Part shown: piece after piece, positions 43,089-43,282 of the stretch
Numbering within the stretch: the stretch's first letter is position 1
Layout: each line of letters begins with the position of its first letter
DNA from: an uncultured Cellvibrio sp.
GTDB lineage: Bacteria > Pseudomonadota > Gammaproteobacteria > Pseudomonadales > Cellvibrionaceae
Assembly: GCA_946480695.1 (NCBI GenBank)
Contig: CAMLKG010000036.1
Coordinates: 1 to 43,282, forward strand
DNA length: 43,282 nucleotides
Reading direction: 5' to 3'
The notes under the pieces: model-generated
Told to the model about the DNA's origin: nothing
Database searches by the model: none
What the model saw: the letters and a program-made list of their open reading frames with translations, nothing else
Position numbers and translations under genes: made by a program

Positions 43089-43282
43089 TTAACGAATGTT
43101 TCCCCGGCTGTTCACTCGTGAGCGGCCCAGTAGTAATGTTCCCAACCCTGCAATGATCAACATTAGCGGATGCGGTTCCGGAACATCAATCTTTTCATTC
43201 ATCCAGTTCTCCACATTGCTTGCAGCCTGTTGGTGGACCTCCACCGTATTCACGTACTCCCAGGTGTTGAAGGGGCGTTGGT
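43089..43282 (-). CDS. C-terminus of a PEP-CTERM protein (cut by window edge)
   Basis: The minus-strand frame enters from the right edge and stops with TAA at 43089-43091, giving 64 residues. It ends with the PEP-CTERM sorting signal: VPEPHPLMLIIAGLGTLLLG followed by RSRVNSR, that is the VPEP motif, a membrane helix and a basic tail. Such proteins are sorted by an exosortase and linked with extracellular polysaccharide in gammaproteobacteria. No start codon is in the window. The functional part of the protein is outside. Confidence 0.82.
   Translation of the reverse strand, partial: QRPFNTWEYVNTVEVHQQAASNVENWMNEKIDVPEPHPLMLIIAGLGTLLLGRSRVNSRGNIR

Noticed and set aside
8835..43282. Right attachment site for the tRNA-Leu island
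   Set aside because: Searched by eye for repeats of the tRNA 3' end; only matches of ten bases or fewer were seen, none placed as an att site.

Overview
The window looks like a chromosomal segment of a polysaccharide-degrading gammaproteobacterium, most likely Cellvibrio or a close relative in Cellvibrionaceae. This is an inference. It rests on the housekeeping order exbB-exbD-lpxK-kdsB-LMW phosphatase-murB followed by gacA-uvrC-pgsA-tRNA, on CBM6-type carbohydrate-binding modules in a giant RTX exoprotein, and on a PEP-CTERM protein at the right edge.

Layout. 1-299 is the 3' end of a secreted protein whose tail nearly duplicates that of the giant protein ending at 30180. 512-8523 is core: Ton-type energy transduction (exbBD), lipid A and KDO synthesis (lpxK, kdsB), a small tyrosine phosphatase, murB, the GacA regulator with uvrC, and pgsA. 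8642-8834 holds tRNA-Cys and tRNA-Leu. A tyrosine integrase follows the tRNA-Leu, and 8984 to about 15407 has the make-up of a P4/satellite-like island: integrase, AlpA-like regulator, Gp2/YfjJ-like protein, zinc-ribbon protein, an XRE repressor divergent from a membrane/exported protein pair, and a minus-strand pair of a PD-(D/E)XK-like protein and a zinc-ribbon membrane protein. I found no right attachment site, so the right border is unknown.

16167-33830 is a type I secretion locus: small Cys-rich exported proteins alternate with two RTX metalloprotease genes (681 and 3355 aa), followed by an HlyB-type ABC exporter and an HlyD-type adaptor. No TolC gene is present. The RTX genes share an apparently identical 1410-bp block; the first copy stops soon after it and lacks the C-terminal export signal. 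The giant protein carries two unrelated zinc-protease active sites, many RTX modules, eight Ig-like repeats and two CBM6 modules.

34036-37387 is a three-gene set matching ABC-three-component (ABC-3C) conflict systems: REase-like effector, middle component, SMC-like ATPase. A structured leader and small HNH gene follow, then an unknown 180-aa gene; a short repeat follows each of the last three transcription units. 38766-42109 is a His-Xaa-Ser operon (hxsD, B, C, A) with two radical-SAM maturases and a strong terminator. The right end (42247-43282) is a breakpoint zone: a truncated YHYH-type secreted protein, an IS3-type transposase remnant, an integron attC-like site, and the C-terminus of a PEP-CTERM protein on the minus strand.
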